Of a DNA stretch of 64,000 bases, positions 1-8,747 are shown one piece after another. The position numbers and the translations under genes are program-made. The number at the start of each line of letters is the position of its first letter. Position 1 is the first letter of the stretch. Source of the stretch: Sphingobacterium zeae. GTDB lineage: Bacteria; Bacteroidota; Bacteroidia; Sphingobacteriales; Sphingobacteriaceae. Under the pieces are notes generated by a model. The model did not search any database. It was not told where the DNA came from and saw only the letters and a program-made list of their open reading frames with translations. The DNA lies in assembly GCF_030818895.1 (NCBI RefSeq), contig NZ_JAUTBA010000001.1, positions 2,542,001-2,606,000 of the forward strand. Reading direction: 5' to 3'.

Positions 1-840
1 TATATGAATCACCTTAGTACAATCAATTCGATCATAGATTTTAGACCGCTAACAGTATTTCCAGAGATCGACAAGAAATGGTTTGCAGATTACCGAAACT
101 ATCTTAAGTCTGAGATCAGAGAAAACGGCCGGGTGGTCAAGAAGGCTATCCAAGATAACACCATTTGGACACGGATCAAAGATGTTAAAGCTTATTTGGC
201 AATAGCAAGCGATCAGCATGGTATTTATGTTCCAGAGTTTGGCCCGAAAGAGGTTAAAAATTCATACCATAAAAAAGAAGCTGTATACCTTCGCAAGGAA
301 GAAGTGATCAAATTGATCAACAAATTGGATGAAGGTGTTCTGGGTGCTCAAGATTACCAAGTACTTTCTGCGTTTCTTTTTTGCTGTTTTACAGCGTTCC
401 GGATTTCAGACCTTTACGAATCGACTTATCAATGGATGGTGTCTGATAATTTCCTCCAGTTCCTTATGATTAAAAATTCGGAGAATAAACCTAAGACAAT
501 AACGATCCCTCTGATCCCGATCGCCAAAAGATTTATTTCGAATAATAGAGGTAAGTTCTTCGACTTGCCGACAGAGCAGGAGTATAACCGTACATTAAAA
601 GTATTTATGAAGGAATGTGGTATCAATAAAAAGGTGACTAGCCATACTGCTCGTCATACCTTTGGCCATTTGTTTATGAAATTTGGGGGGAATATACTCG
701 CTCTGAATAAAATATTAGGCCATACTAAAATAGAAACAACTATGACGTACGCCCATTTAGACGATGATGATAACCTAGATCTGGCACTGAGAGTAAATGA
801 TGAATTTAGTGATCTACCAAAGTTTAAGGTAATCGCATAA
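1..840 (+). CDS. Phage tyrosine integrase, 5' end outside window
   Basis: Site-specific recombinase that would catalyse attP x attB integration and excision. The visible part holds the end of the core-binding domain and the whole catalytic domain. Numbered from the Met at base 4, the catalytic residues are Arg133 (in FRISDL), His214 and Arg217 (in HTARHTFGH), His240 (in GHTKIETT) and nucleophile Tyr249. The frame is open through the first codon and the N-terminal arm-binding domain is missing, so base 4 is not the real start. In the circularised phage it would lie just downstream of the repressor and secreted genes across attP, on the same strand, as one lysogeny module. Confidence 0.93.
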   Translation, partial: YMNHLSTINSIIDFRPLTVFPEIDKKWFADYRNYLKSEIRENGRVVKKAIQDNTIWTRIKDVKAYLAIASDQHGIYVPEFGPKEVKNSYHKKEAVYLRKEEVIKLINKLDEGVLGAQDYQVLSAFLFCCFTAFRISDLYESTYQWMVSDNFLQFLMIKNSENKPKTITIPLIPIAKRFISNNRGKFFDLPTEQEYNRTLKVFMKECGINKKVTSHTARHTFGHLFMKFGGNILALNKILGHTKIETTMTYAHLDDDDNLDLALRVNDEFSDLPKFKVIA

Positions 841-921
841 TAAAAACGATTTTTAATATTACAATTAAATATAAAATAAATAAGTAAATTAATTGAAGTC
901 TAAAATTTAACTTTATTTAGT

Positions 922-1857
922 ATGTATACACAACTTGTTTTTATCGAAAACATTGAATTAGAAAATAATGTAGGTGAGTTTGGAATTTATCATGGAAGTT
1001 ACTTTATAGATAGGTTGCCAAATGAATTTTTCGTCAACTATGGTAAAATAATGAATTATCAACTAAAGACCAGAGGGATAATTTTTCGAAAAATAAACCG
1101 CGAAAACTTACCAGATGGCCATTATGATCTTCATAGCGAATTGGCACAGATTTTTACATTTGGCACCTGGTTAATAAAAGACATGTCTGTATATACTTCA
1201 CGATCACTTCTTTTTGATGTAGCTAAAGAAGAGTATCACTTAGATATGAGAAATGTCTTTCTATCTAGAGCTGATGGTACTTACAAAAAGGAAAAGATTA
1301 ATTTATCTATTTTGGTGAAGGCTGGTGATTTGCTAGGTCGGTTAGGTAAAATTTTAACTACATCTCAAAGGACTAAGATTGAGAACGGTGAATTCAATTA
1401 TGCTAAAAGTATTAATACAATTGATTACAGCTTAACAAATAGAATTGATAGAGCATTGAATTTTGTATTTAGTGCGCGAGAAACCAATGTAGTGTTAAAA
1501 AAGATATCATGGTATATTGTAGCTTTAGAAGCTCTTTTTTCGGACGGCAAATCGAATAAGGATATTAAACAAAAATTAATGGCAAGAGTCTCTTCGTTTA
1601 TAGGTGTTGGCAATAAGGACAGAGAAAGATTGAAGTCGGATATAAACTCAGGGTTCTCACTACGATCGGCATTTCTCCATGGTTCCGAGACTGCCCCAAA
1701 AAAATCAGCTCACATAATGCATGTACGTATTAGCGAAAGTTTAGATTCAATGATCCGCAAAACACTGGTTTCGATTATTTGTGATGCTGAAATTCAAGAA
1801 ATCTTTGGGGATCAAACCAAATTCATGTCATATTTCAAAGTAAAAGCCCGAAAGTAG
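922..1857 (+). CDS. HEPN-domain (Apea-like) protein, probable cargo/defence gene
   Basis: A 311-residue protein whose C-terminal ~110 residues look like an Apea-type HEPN domain: helical, with the Arg-x4-His signature at Arg248-His253 (RSAFLH), the active-site motif of HEPN ribonucleases. The N-terminal ~190 residues resemble nothing I recognise. It sits after the integrase on the lysogeny strand and tail-to-tail with the late operon, a usual place for prophage cargo genes. No nucleotidyltransferase antitoxin lies beside it, so a classic MNT-HEPN pair is not supported. RNase or anti-phage activity is inferred from the motif and position only. Confidence 0.6.
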   Translation: MYTQLVFIENIELENNVGEFGIYHGSYFIDRLPNEFFVNYGKIMNYQLKTRGIIFRKINRENLPDGHYDLHSELAQIFTFGTWLIKDMSVYTSRSLLFDVAKEEYHLDMRNVFLSRADGTYKKEKINLSILVKAGDLLGRLGKILTTSQRTKIENGEFNYAKSINTIDYSLTNRIDRALNFVFSARETNVVLKKISWYIVALEALFSDGKSNKDIKQKLMARVSSFIGVGNKDRERLKSDINSGFSLRSAFLHGSETAPKKSAHIMHVRISESLDSMIRKTLVSIICDAEIQEIFGDQTKFMSYFKVKARK

Positions 1858-1866
1858 GGCTTTTAC
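1840..1866. terminator. Bidirectional terminator between HEPN gene and late operon
   Basis: A perfect 10-bp inverted repeat, GTAAAAGCCC and GGGCTTTTAC, with a 7-nt loop. The stem carries A/T runs on both sides, so it can end both the rightward HEPN transcript and the leftward late transcript. The HEPN stop codon lies at the loop/right-arm junction. Confidence 0.75.
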
Positions 1867-1867
1867 T

Positions 1868-4735
1868 TTACAAAACATAATCATCGAATCCGATACAAAA
1901 ATTATCTATTTTGTAGTCAATATTTTTGTTTCTAATGGTGATATTCTGGGAGTCACATAAGTTTCCTCCACCGAAGTGCCCATCTACAGCATATTGAATT
2001 ATAGCACCAGCAGGATTAACGTTAACTGGGATTACAACGGTATTCCCACCAATTAGATAAGGCTCTGATTTAATAATATTTGAGCTTCCAGACATGACTC
2101 TAAAACCAAAATTAACCTGCTTTCCATTGGGGTTATGCCAAGGATCACCGCTTACATCTAATCTAATAGGCAATACAGGAGCGTCCATTTTTAGGTGAAT
2201 AAAATAACTGGTACCACTACCAACAACCTGATGAGAAATAGGTTGAAAAGTTTTAAAGTTCACGCCGTCAACAGCTATCCTTTTCATGGCTACCCCTCTT
2301 TGTTGACCTACATTTGCACGGTCGGTCGGATGAAAATAGTCGGCATAAGGAAATTGGTACATAGCACCACATAGGAAGACGTTAGCCATATCATTAGCAA
2401 GCTGAACTTGTGCTGCCTGAACACCAATACCCTGTGGCCCAGTTGCTAAATCTCCTGGCTGTTGTGTTAAGGCTCCAGAAGGATACCAACGTTCCTTCCA
2501 AGGCGATGTTTGATATGTGATGAACTTTACATCATCCGTTTGACCTGTTATCGCCTTAATATCTGTGTTGAAATCTTCAAACAACTGTTTCAGTCTAGTA
2601 TAATACCAATTCTTCTCTTGTCCTCGATCAGCTTCACCCTGAGCCCAGAATAAAAATGGAACTCCAAACGTTTGCCCGAGGGCATTGGCTATCTGTTTAG
2701 CTTTGGTAACAGCCTTAATAATATTGATATATGACTGGGTACCTTTCTTATGGTATTCAATTGAGGCGCCGCTTACACCGCCAGTTAAAGCAAGATATTT
2801 GTTCCCGTAATCAGCAAGTTTAATATTATTTTCCCTTTCTAACAATGTATTGAAGGCAGCTAATGTTGCTACAATAGGAGTTCCTCCTCTTGCCGCCGGG
2901 GCATCATTTAAAGGCACAAATGAATTCAAGTCAGCGTCGGGAACTTCTACAAGGGAAGATGTATTCGGTGTATAATTACCGATTGTTACTCCACCATTAA
3001 AGGCAATGGCATTACCAATATTCGCTGTATTATTAGCCGCACCACTTCCATCCTCTAATGATTGTCCATCACCAATAATCATCAAGATACCATATTTAAC
3101 AAAATCCCAGCTAGATGGTGCCGCACTTATATTTCCACTAATTTCGCTGATCTTATCATCAACATATTTTTTTGATGGAACTGATTCGGGGATTAATCTA
3201 TCATTCAGTTTTTCATATTTTCCCAATGCAGCATTTACGAAGTCGTCATCGGAGAATTTGGAGGTAATATCATTTTTTTCAAAAATTGAAAACACTTCAA
3301 AAACTGAATCGAACGCCACCTCTGTTTGCCCCGCATAAACTGTGTAATCAGTAAATATATACCTATCTGTTGTTGAACTTCCAACAGGGTAAGATATTTC
3401 AATTACTGATTTAAAAGCTGTTGGTGTTAGGCTATTAGTAAGATCTTGAGCAATCGTAACACTAATACGACTCGCTCCGCTTCTAATCATAAAATCTCTT
3501 ACGTTCTTTACCTTTATCGTACCTTTTACAACTATGTAGAACGATTTGGCTGCCGAAGCATATACCGCTGGAGTAATATCCACACCCGCCCATAACCTAT
3601 GAGCCCCCGAAGAACCCGTAAAAGAATCCACAGCTCCCCCGAATTGTAATTTTCCTCCGGTTCTCGTTAAATAATTAGTCGCAGATCCTGTGTAACTATT
3701 ATACTCAACCACTCTTGGAGAATCCCATTTAGGGGTGACCTTGCTTACATAGTCTTTTTGAGTTACAAAGAAGTCGCCTGAAAGTGTTTTAGCGCTATCT
3801 GCTTCAGTAGCAGATGTGGCGAAATCCGATAATTTTGACTTTAATACTTTCGTTTTATCTACAGGAAGAAATGAATCTTGAATTTCTTTCAAAGTATGAG
3901 CTCCGGAAAATATACTCCAATCTTTGATAACAAAGGTTGCAGGTTGCGTACTACCTTCTTGATATCTAGTCCGAAGTTGAGAAACTATACCAGTTGTTAT
4001 TTCGCTAATTACTAAAGGAAATACGAACTCAAAATCCTGATTTAAAGGTATATCAGTTGCTAAAATAGTACCCAGCATAGTTGTTTGTCGCCAGTAACCT
4101 AAATCAAGTAATTGACCTTTATTTGAAATATTGATCTTAACATAACATGTGTATGTTCCTGCCGGTACAGTTGGTGGAGCATATATTTGCCCCTTGTCTG
4201 TGCCCGCGAGACCAAGTGCAGCACCACCTACAACAGCTCCGATGGTATCAGGGTTAACTTGGGCGTTGTCCCTATATTTTTTATATAGAGGAACACTGCT
4301 ATCACCATATAAATTTTCTTCCAATGCTTTGAAATCAGTCTTTGGCGTTAATGTTGACGTGTCTATTTGTGGAAGCTCTAGTGTAAACTTCTTCACCCAC
4401 TTAGTCCCATCAAATAACGTAAGCCCCCATTGCGTAGCGCTATATTCTAATGATACTCCAGTGGGCTGGCTATACTTACCATTAGCTAAAAAACCGAACT
4501 TATTAGGAACCGTAGGAATAGGAAGTGCAACTGGTGTCGAAGAAGTAGCCACTGGTAAGTCATAAAAATCAGAGCCTTGTATTTCAACATCTCCGATGAT
4601 TTGTTTCCCAATATCTTTTAATGTCGCACCTCTTAAAAATGCTTCATTGGCTTGTTGCAGTGCCAAAAATACTTTTTGCCAGTCAGTAACCGGCGGTAGT
4701 CCATTAATGGTAGGTTCTAAAATATTATCGCTCAT
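1868..4735 (-). CDS. Tail-tip/fibre protein with SGNH (sialate O-acetylesterase-like) domain
   Basis: A 955-residue protein, last gene of the late operon. The N-terminal ~100 residues look like a virion-attachment region. The middle (~160-530) is a beta-rich stretch with no recognised family. Residues ~550-805 match an SGNH/SASA-type hydrolase: block I GDGQS (nucleophile Ser), block III WAQGEADR, and FHPTD near residue 800 supplying Asp/His. Such domains deacetylate cell-surface glycans, so this is the best candidate for receptor binding and surface-glycan processing. The remaining ~150 residues are probably a beta-sandwich. It contains no DGR variable repeat. The role is inferred from domain and position. 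Confidence 0.75.
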   Translation of the reverse strand: MSDNILEPTINGLPPVTDWQKVFLALQQANEAFLRGATLKDIGKQIIGDVEIQGSDFYDLPVATSSTPVALPIPTVPNKFGFLANGKYSQPTGVSLEYSATQWGLTLFDGTKWVKKFTLELPQIDTSTLTPKTDFKALEENLYGDSSVPLYKKYRDNAQVNPDTIGAVVGGAALGLAGTDKGQIYAPPTVPAGTYTCYVKINISNKGQLLDLGYWRQTTMLGTILATDIPLNQDFEFVFPLVISEITTGIVSQLRTRYQEGSTQPATFVIKDWSIFSGAHTLKEIQDSFLPVDKTKVLKSKLSDFATSATEADSAKTLSGDFFVTQKDYVSKVTPKWDSPRVVEYNSYTGSATNYLTRTGGKLQFGGAVDSFTGSSGAHRLWAGVDITPAVYASAAKSFYIVVKGTIKVKNVRDFMIRSGASRISVTIAQDLTNSLTPTAFKSVIEISYPVGSSTTDRYIFTDYTVYAGQTEVAFDSVFEVFSIFEKNDITSKFSDDDFVNAALGKYEKLNDRLIPESVPSKKYVDDKISEISGNISAAPSSWDFVKYGILMIIGDGQSLEDGSGAANNTANIGNAIAFNGGVTIGNYTPNTSSLVEVPDADLNSFVPLNDAPAARGGTPIVATLAAFNTLLERENNIKLADYGNKYLALTGGVSGASIEYHKKGTQSYINIIKAVTKAKQIANALGQTFGVPFLFWAQGEADRGQEKNWYYTRLKQLFEDFNTDIKAITGQTDDVKFITYQTSPWKERWYPSGALTQQPGDLATGPQGIGVQAAQVQLANDMANVFLCGAMYQFPYADYFHPTDRANVGQQRGVAMKRIAVDGVNFKTFQPISHQVVGSGTSYFIHLKMDAPVLPIRLDVSGDPWHNPNGKQVNFGFRVMSGSSNIIKSEPYLIGGNTVVIPVNVNPAGAIIQYAVDGHFGGGNLCDSQNITIRNKNIDYKIDNFCIGFDDYVL

Positions 4736-4745
4736 TATCGTAAAA

Positions 4746-5798
4746 TTATAGTTGTAAATAGTTAGGTGCTTGATCTAAGTATGGATAGGCCAGGAGCGTA
4801 TCCGAATAGGTGAATTCAAAGTCAACCTCGTTGACTGAGTTCTTGGTGATATCGACAGCTGGATCCTTTACGTTGATCGCTCGCATTGCACCGTCCAAAA
4901 AGTGATATCGCTGTTTTGAAAAGGCAAAGTCGATCAACATCATTCGATGCTGCCGGCTCTGGATATAGCCTGAATTCTTTTTTACGGTACGTGTCCTGGT
5001 ACCGCCATATTCGATGTTGTATTCGTCCATCAATGCCACCGAGGTTTCATTTTTAAAAGTGGATTTTTCTTCTCCGGACATGACCAGGGAATCAAAGCCG
5101 CCCAGACGGTTCCTCCAGACGAAAAAGTCATGGATCAGGTGATTATAATGCTCAACAATAAAAACCTGCTTGGCCAACTGTAATGCCGTACCCTTCAAAC
5201 CATACACGGTATACTGAATAAGCTTCTTTGTGGACTTTTGCTGCATCAGGTATGCTGCCACATCAATCGTTTGAAGTTTCGAAGCGACCAGGGATCCGTG
5301 CGTATATGTGGCTTTACTTCCATCATCATAAACGCAGTCAACTTTTACTGTGATATCGGAAGCGGGTAAGGCCGTGAGGTATACCGGTTGATGTGTTTTG
5401 ACAGATTGCGGCAAGCTCGCGATATTAAGCCAAAAGTTTGCTGTCTTAAACTCGATATCGACAGGTTGACGTACCCAAAATCCTTTGATCACTTTAAACG
5501 TTCTTTCAAAAGTCTGATCTGCATCGATGACTTGAAAAGTGTATGTCCGGAATCCCTGATCATGGATCGTCACCAGATCAGCGGAAGGTTTTTCGATGGT
5601 CAATAGGTCATCGATCAGCGAACCGAACTTAATCACTAATGGAGTTGTCAGATTGAACGGGTTGTAGGTTTCCTGAATTACTTCCGTAGCACCATCCAAT
5701 AGCTTTACGGTGACTTCTGATTGTGTCGAAGCCACTATGATCGGCGGCAAACTGATCGAATAATTTAATGCACCAGGATAGCTCTTTATAGAAAGCAT
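4746..5798 (-). CDS. Phage distal tail protein (unknown family)
   Basis: A 350-residue, beta-rich protein without transmembrane segments, between the membrane-anchored pair and the tail-tip gene; 10 bp separate it from the latter. No catalytic motif is visible. Position and composition fit a distal tail or baseplate structural protein of Bacteroidota siphoviruses. The start at 5798 leaves 1 nt to the stop of the upstream gene at 5800, suggesting translational coupling. Confidence 0.55.
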   Translation of the reverse strand: MLSIKSYPGALNYSISLPPIIVASTQSEVTVKLLDGATEVIQETYNPFNLTTPLVIKFGSLIDDLLTIEKPSADLVTIHDQGFRTYTFQVIDADQTFERTFKVIKGFWVRQPVDIEFKTANFWLNIASLPQSVKTHQPVYLTALPASDITVKVDCVYDDGSKATYTHGSLVASKLQTIDVAAYLMQQKSTKKLIQYTVYGLKGTALQLAKQVFIVEHYNHLIHDFFVWRNRLGGFDSLVMSGEEKSTFKNETSVALMDEYNIEYGGTRTRTVKKNSGYIQSRQHRMMLIDFAFSKQRYHFLDGAMRAINVKDPAVDITKNSVNEVDFEFTYSDTLLAYPYLDQAPNYLQL

Positions 5799-5799
5799 A

Positions 5800-6501
5800 T
5801 TAAAATGATATTATGTCATAAGTCAATCCAAGTCCAACGCCATACGATAAGCCTTTAGGCGTAACAACTGGCCCGCCAATAAAGCTAATTCCCCATCGTG
5901 GTGATTTGGGTACTTTATTGACATCATAGAGATTGGAGATAGTTACCCGCGGATCCCGAGCTCTAATAACGCTACGGTATTCATATCGGCTAAAGATGTT
6001 CTTTTTATAGGGAGCATAGGCTCGGTCGAGCGCGATGGTAGCGCCGGTATATATCGAATCATTCTCCAGGTTGATTTTTACATCAAAAACTGGATCCTTC
6101 ATGGCTAACCACTTGGTTTTTGTAATCGTATCGATGTATCGTTCGCCTTTGCCTTTACCTTTTATACTCACCAGTTCCGACTGAAGCCGGTCTATCTTTT
6201 CAGTTGCCACGCCAAGGGCGCGAGCCAAAGTATCGGCCAAGCCTTTTGAAACATAATTCGTCACCGGCTTCTCGGTCTGTATAGGATTATACATGTACGT
6301 CACTGTGCCTGCAACAGTATCGTAGATCGTATCGCGGATGTGAAGTGGTGCGCCTTTTCCAGACAGTAATGCCTGTTCATAGGAATTTTTTAATGTACTG
6401 TACTCTTTTTCCGATTTTATCCAATTCCTGGACAAAATAACAATAGCAACAAGGGAAATAATGAAAGCTGCTATTAGGATGATGCTTGTTGTCTTTTTCA
6501 T
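5800..6501 (-). CDS. Membrane-anchored phage protein in tail cluster
   Basis: A 233-residue protein with one N-terminal transmembrane helix (residues ~6-25), a coiled-coil-prone middle and a glycine/aromatic-rich C-terminus resembling beta-strands of an outer-membrane protein (GISFIGGPVV onward). Its ATG overlaps the stop of the preceding 107-aa gene by 4 nt. Helix plus coiled coil plus envelope-like end could mean a lysis accessory (spanin-like) or a membrane-docked tail factor; neither is proven. Confidence 0.5.
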   Translation of the reverse strand: MKKTTSIILIAAFIISLVAIVILSRNWIKSEKEYSTLKNSYEQALLSGKGAPLHIRDTIYDTVAGTVTYMYNPIQTEKPVTNYVSKGLADTLARALGVATEKIDRLQSELVSIKGKGKGERYIDTITKTKWLAMKDPVFDVKINLENDSIYTGATIALDRAYAPYKKNIFSRYEYRSVIRARDPRVTISNLYDVNKVPKSPRWGISFIGGPVVTPKGLSYGVGLGLTYDIISF

Positions 6502-6821
6502 GGTAATACTTTATTAATGTCTCTTTGTGCTGTTTCTCGTATAGCCGAGTCGTTTTCTGATGCCTTGCGCTGCATTTGTTCCCGTTCGAAAAAGGCATCT
6601 TGAAATTTCTTATTAACGGCCCTGATTTCGGCCCTTAATTCTTCATTTTCCTTAATGTCATTTTTCCGGTCTTCATCGCAATTTTCCCGGCTACTCTTCA
6701 CACGTACTTCGCCCGATATTCCCCAAGATATCAGGACGGCCAATGTAAGAGCCATAAGCGTCAGCTTTACATCTTTTCGCAGTCCGGCTAAAATGGTTTG
6801 GAATATCTTAATCATGTTCAA
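6498..6821 (-). CDS. Small membrane protein with coiled coil, possible spanin-like
   Basis: A 107-residue protein with one transmembrane helix (residues ~18-36) followed by a charged, heptad-like helix to the C-terminus. This topology matches inner-membrane spanins (Rz-like) but is not specific. It overlaps the start of the next membrane protein by 4 nt, so the two are co-translated and may act together. No holin is otherwise identified in the window. Confidence 0.45.
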   Translation of the reverse strand: MNMIKIFQTILAGLRKDVKLTLMALTLAVLISWGISGEVRVKSSRENCDEDRKNDIKENEELRAEIRAVNKKFQDAFFEREQMQRKASENDSAIRETAQRDINKVLP

Positions 6822-6859
6822 AAATGCTTTTATATGGCTTAATACTAAAGGACAACGGA

Positions 6860-8707
6860 TCAGGCTTCGATCAGATCGGCCACTACCGGATCAATGCGAT
6901 CCCGGCGTATGGTATACTGCAATTTTTCGATGTAAAAGTTGCGCCCCTGAAAGTGCACTTTATCTATGATCGATAGCCGGTTAAGTTCCAATGCTGATAG
7001 GAGGAAAGTTCCATTAAGCCGAACTTTTGACTTCTCAATCCAAGCCTTGAACTCTTTGTGGAACTGGTTTAAAAGACCGTTGGTACCTTCCCAATTCAGA
7101 CTGAGGTTCGCATTCTCATACGGCGATAAAAATGGATAGGTCATTCCATCTACCTGCTTGGTACCAGCATAAAGCAATAGCGACAGGGCAGAAGATCGGA
7201 CATTACGTGATAGAATCGTACTGCCGTCACCCTGATCAGGATCCCATTTCGGTACAATCCAATATTTTTTGTCATTTGGATGCAAAGTCATATCCGGAAA
7301 ATAGATCGACGGGATCAGATAGAGTTGGGTGATATCCGTCCGGGCATTGTACTTATCTCGATCTCCAATGTCCGGCTGCTTGACCGGCGCAAAGCCTTTG
7401 AACTCATAAGCAGCGATCAATTCCCACGATTCTTCATTATCGGTCAGTACTCTTCTCCAAAATCCTTTTTTCATGATGTACTGCTGTGTACTTGAAATAT
7501 AGAAAAGCTGTTCGTATACATCTTCATGATTGACGAGCTCGAAGTGATCATCGTGCATTGCTTCCAGCGTAGCTACTGTTCTATACCCGACATTGTCGGC
7601 AAATGATTTACGATCGTTAAATCCATAATCGTAAAATTTCCCCGAATCCGACGATATATCGACCTGATACATGATTTTGTCAGACCAATTATGTTTAACC
7701 GCCCTGGTCAGGATATCTTTATTCTGAACGATCTTAAATTTTCCTTTCTCGGCAAGCAAGGTCATGCAAAACACATTGAAGATCATCTGAAGAAACTTGT
7801 TCGCATCGATATCGGGCATAACATCCTGCAATTTAAGGTAGGCAGGAACCTGACCGTAATCCGAGGATATCCACGGGCCATACATCGACCAATTACCGAC
7901 TTTGGGCAGATAAAAAGTAGGCAGCAGCACATCACGCAATATGCCTATATCAAAAGGCGATGATATCAGCGCAGATCCGATTAATTGATTGATGATATAA
8001 CCGATCCGGAATTGCGGATACATCAAAGCATGATAACCTTCGAGGCCGCCTGGATAATAAAAACTTTGATTGTTGGCATTGAAGCTATTGAGATACATGT
8101 CCCTGATCATCCAATAGGGTTGGTTGATCACGTTGGAATAATACATCTTACCATCCCGCGGATCTGCATATCCTCTGACATCTGCTGAATAGTATCCGAA
8201 TTCGTCCTCTTTGGTTTTTACAGCGATCGGAGCGAATATATAGTCGTTTGCCGTATTGTATGAGTGAGCGGTGGCCCATTGGCGATAGCTATAATAGTAT
8301 GAGCTCGACACGTTATAGCCGGGGGATGAACTTCCGGGAAAGTTGGCCGTTCCTAGGTCTTTTGTAAATAAGGCTTTTTTAAGGTTCTCATTGAAATCGA
8401 CACCGGTGAACTGGACTTTGATCGATTTTTCAGCACTTGTGGCATTCATTACCCCGTCCTGGATTAATATCGACTGAAAATAGATCTGGCATGAATAGGG
8501 CTGAAATAGACTATCACCATTATGCGATCCCAATCGATTGATATGTTTGAATACCTTTAGATTTTTTGGGGTCGGGGGGAGTTCAAAGGAAAGTGAAAAA
8601 GGCAACGGTAATTTTTCCGTTGTAAACATCGGATTTTCGACGGTGATAGCAACCGAAATATCTTCCGGAAGATCAATATTGATATTGTTAACCTTTATTT
8701 CAAGCAT
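6860..8707 (-). CDS. Phage tail hub/distal tail structural protein (inferred)
   Basis: A 615-residue protein directly after the tape-measure gene, where siphoviruses encode the distal-tail and tail-hub proteins. It is rich in aromatic residues and beta-strand-like segments, starts MLEIKVNNINIDLP, and has no signal peptide or membrane segment. I recognise no catalytic motif. The assignment as tail hub/baseplate protein rests on position, length and composition. Confidence 0.55.
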   Translation of the reverse strand: MLEIKVNNINIDLPEDISVAITVENPMFTTEKLPLPFSLSFELPPTPKNLKVFKHINRLGSHNGDSLFQPYSCQIYFQSILIQDGVMNATSAEKSIKVQFTGVDFNENLKKALFTKDLGTANFPGSSSPGYNVSSSYYYSYRQWATAHSYNTANDYIFAPIAVKTKEDEFGYYSADVRGYADPRDGKMYYSNVINQPYWMIRDMYLNSFNANNQSFYYPGGLEGYHALMYPQFRIGYIINQLIGSALISSPFDIGILRDVLLPTFYLPKVGNWSMYGPWISSDYGQVPAYLKLQDVMPDIDANKFLQMIFNVFCMTLLAEKGKFKIVQNKDILTRAVKHNWSDKIMYQVDISSDSGKFYDYGFNDRKSFADNVGYRTVATLEAMHDDHFELVNHEDVYEQLFYISSTQQYIMKKGFWRRVLTDNEESWELIAAYEFKGFAPVKQPDIGDRDKYNARTDITQLYLIPSIYFPDMTLHPNDKKYWIVPKWDPDQGDGSTILSRNVRSSALSLLLYAGTKQVDGMTYPFLSPYENANLSLNWEGTNGLLNQFHKEFKAWIEKSKVRLNGTFLLSALELNRLSIIDKVHFQGRNFYIEKLQYTIRRDRIDPVVADLIEA

Positions 8708-8747
8708 AACACGAAGGTAAATCCGTGCTATGCTCTATTAAAGGACA

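Noticed and set aside
922-1857. MNT-HEPN toxin-antitoxin pair
   Set aside because: No nucleotidyltransferase gene adjacent; neighbours are an integrase and the tail-tip gene.
1868-4735. Fourth variable repeat in the tail-tip protein
   Set aside because: No SASGFSF/GSRL segment or TR-like DNA found in this gene.
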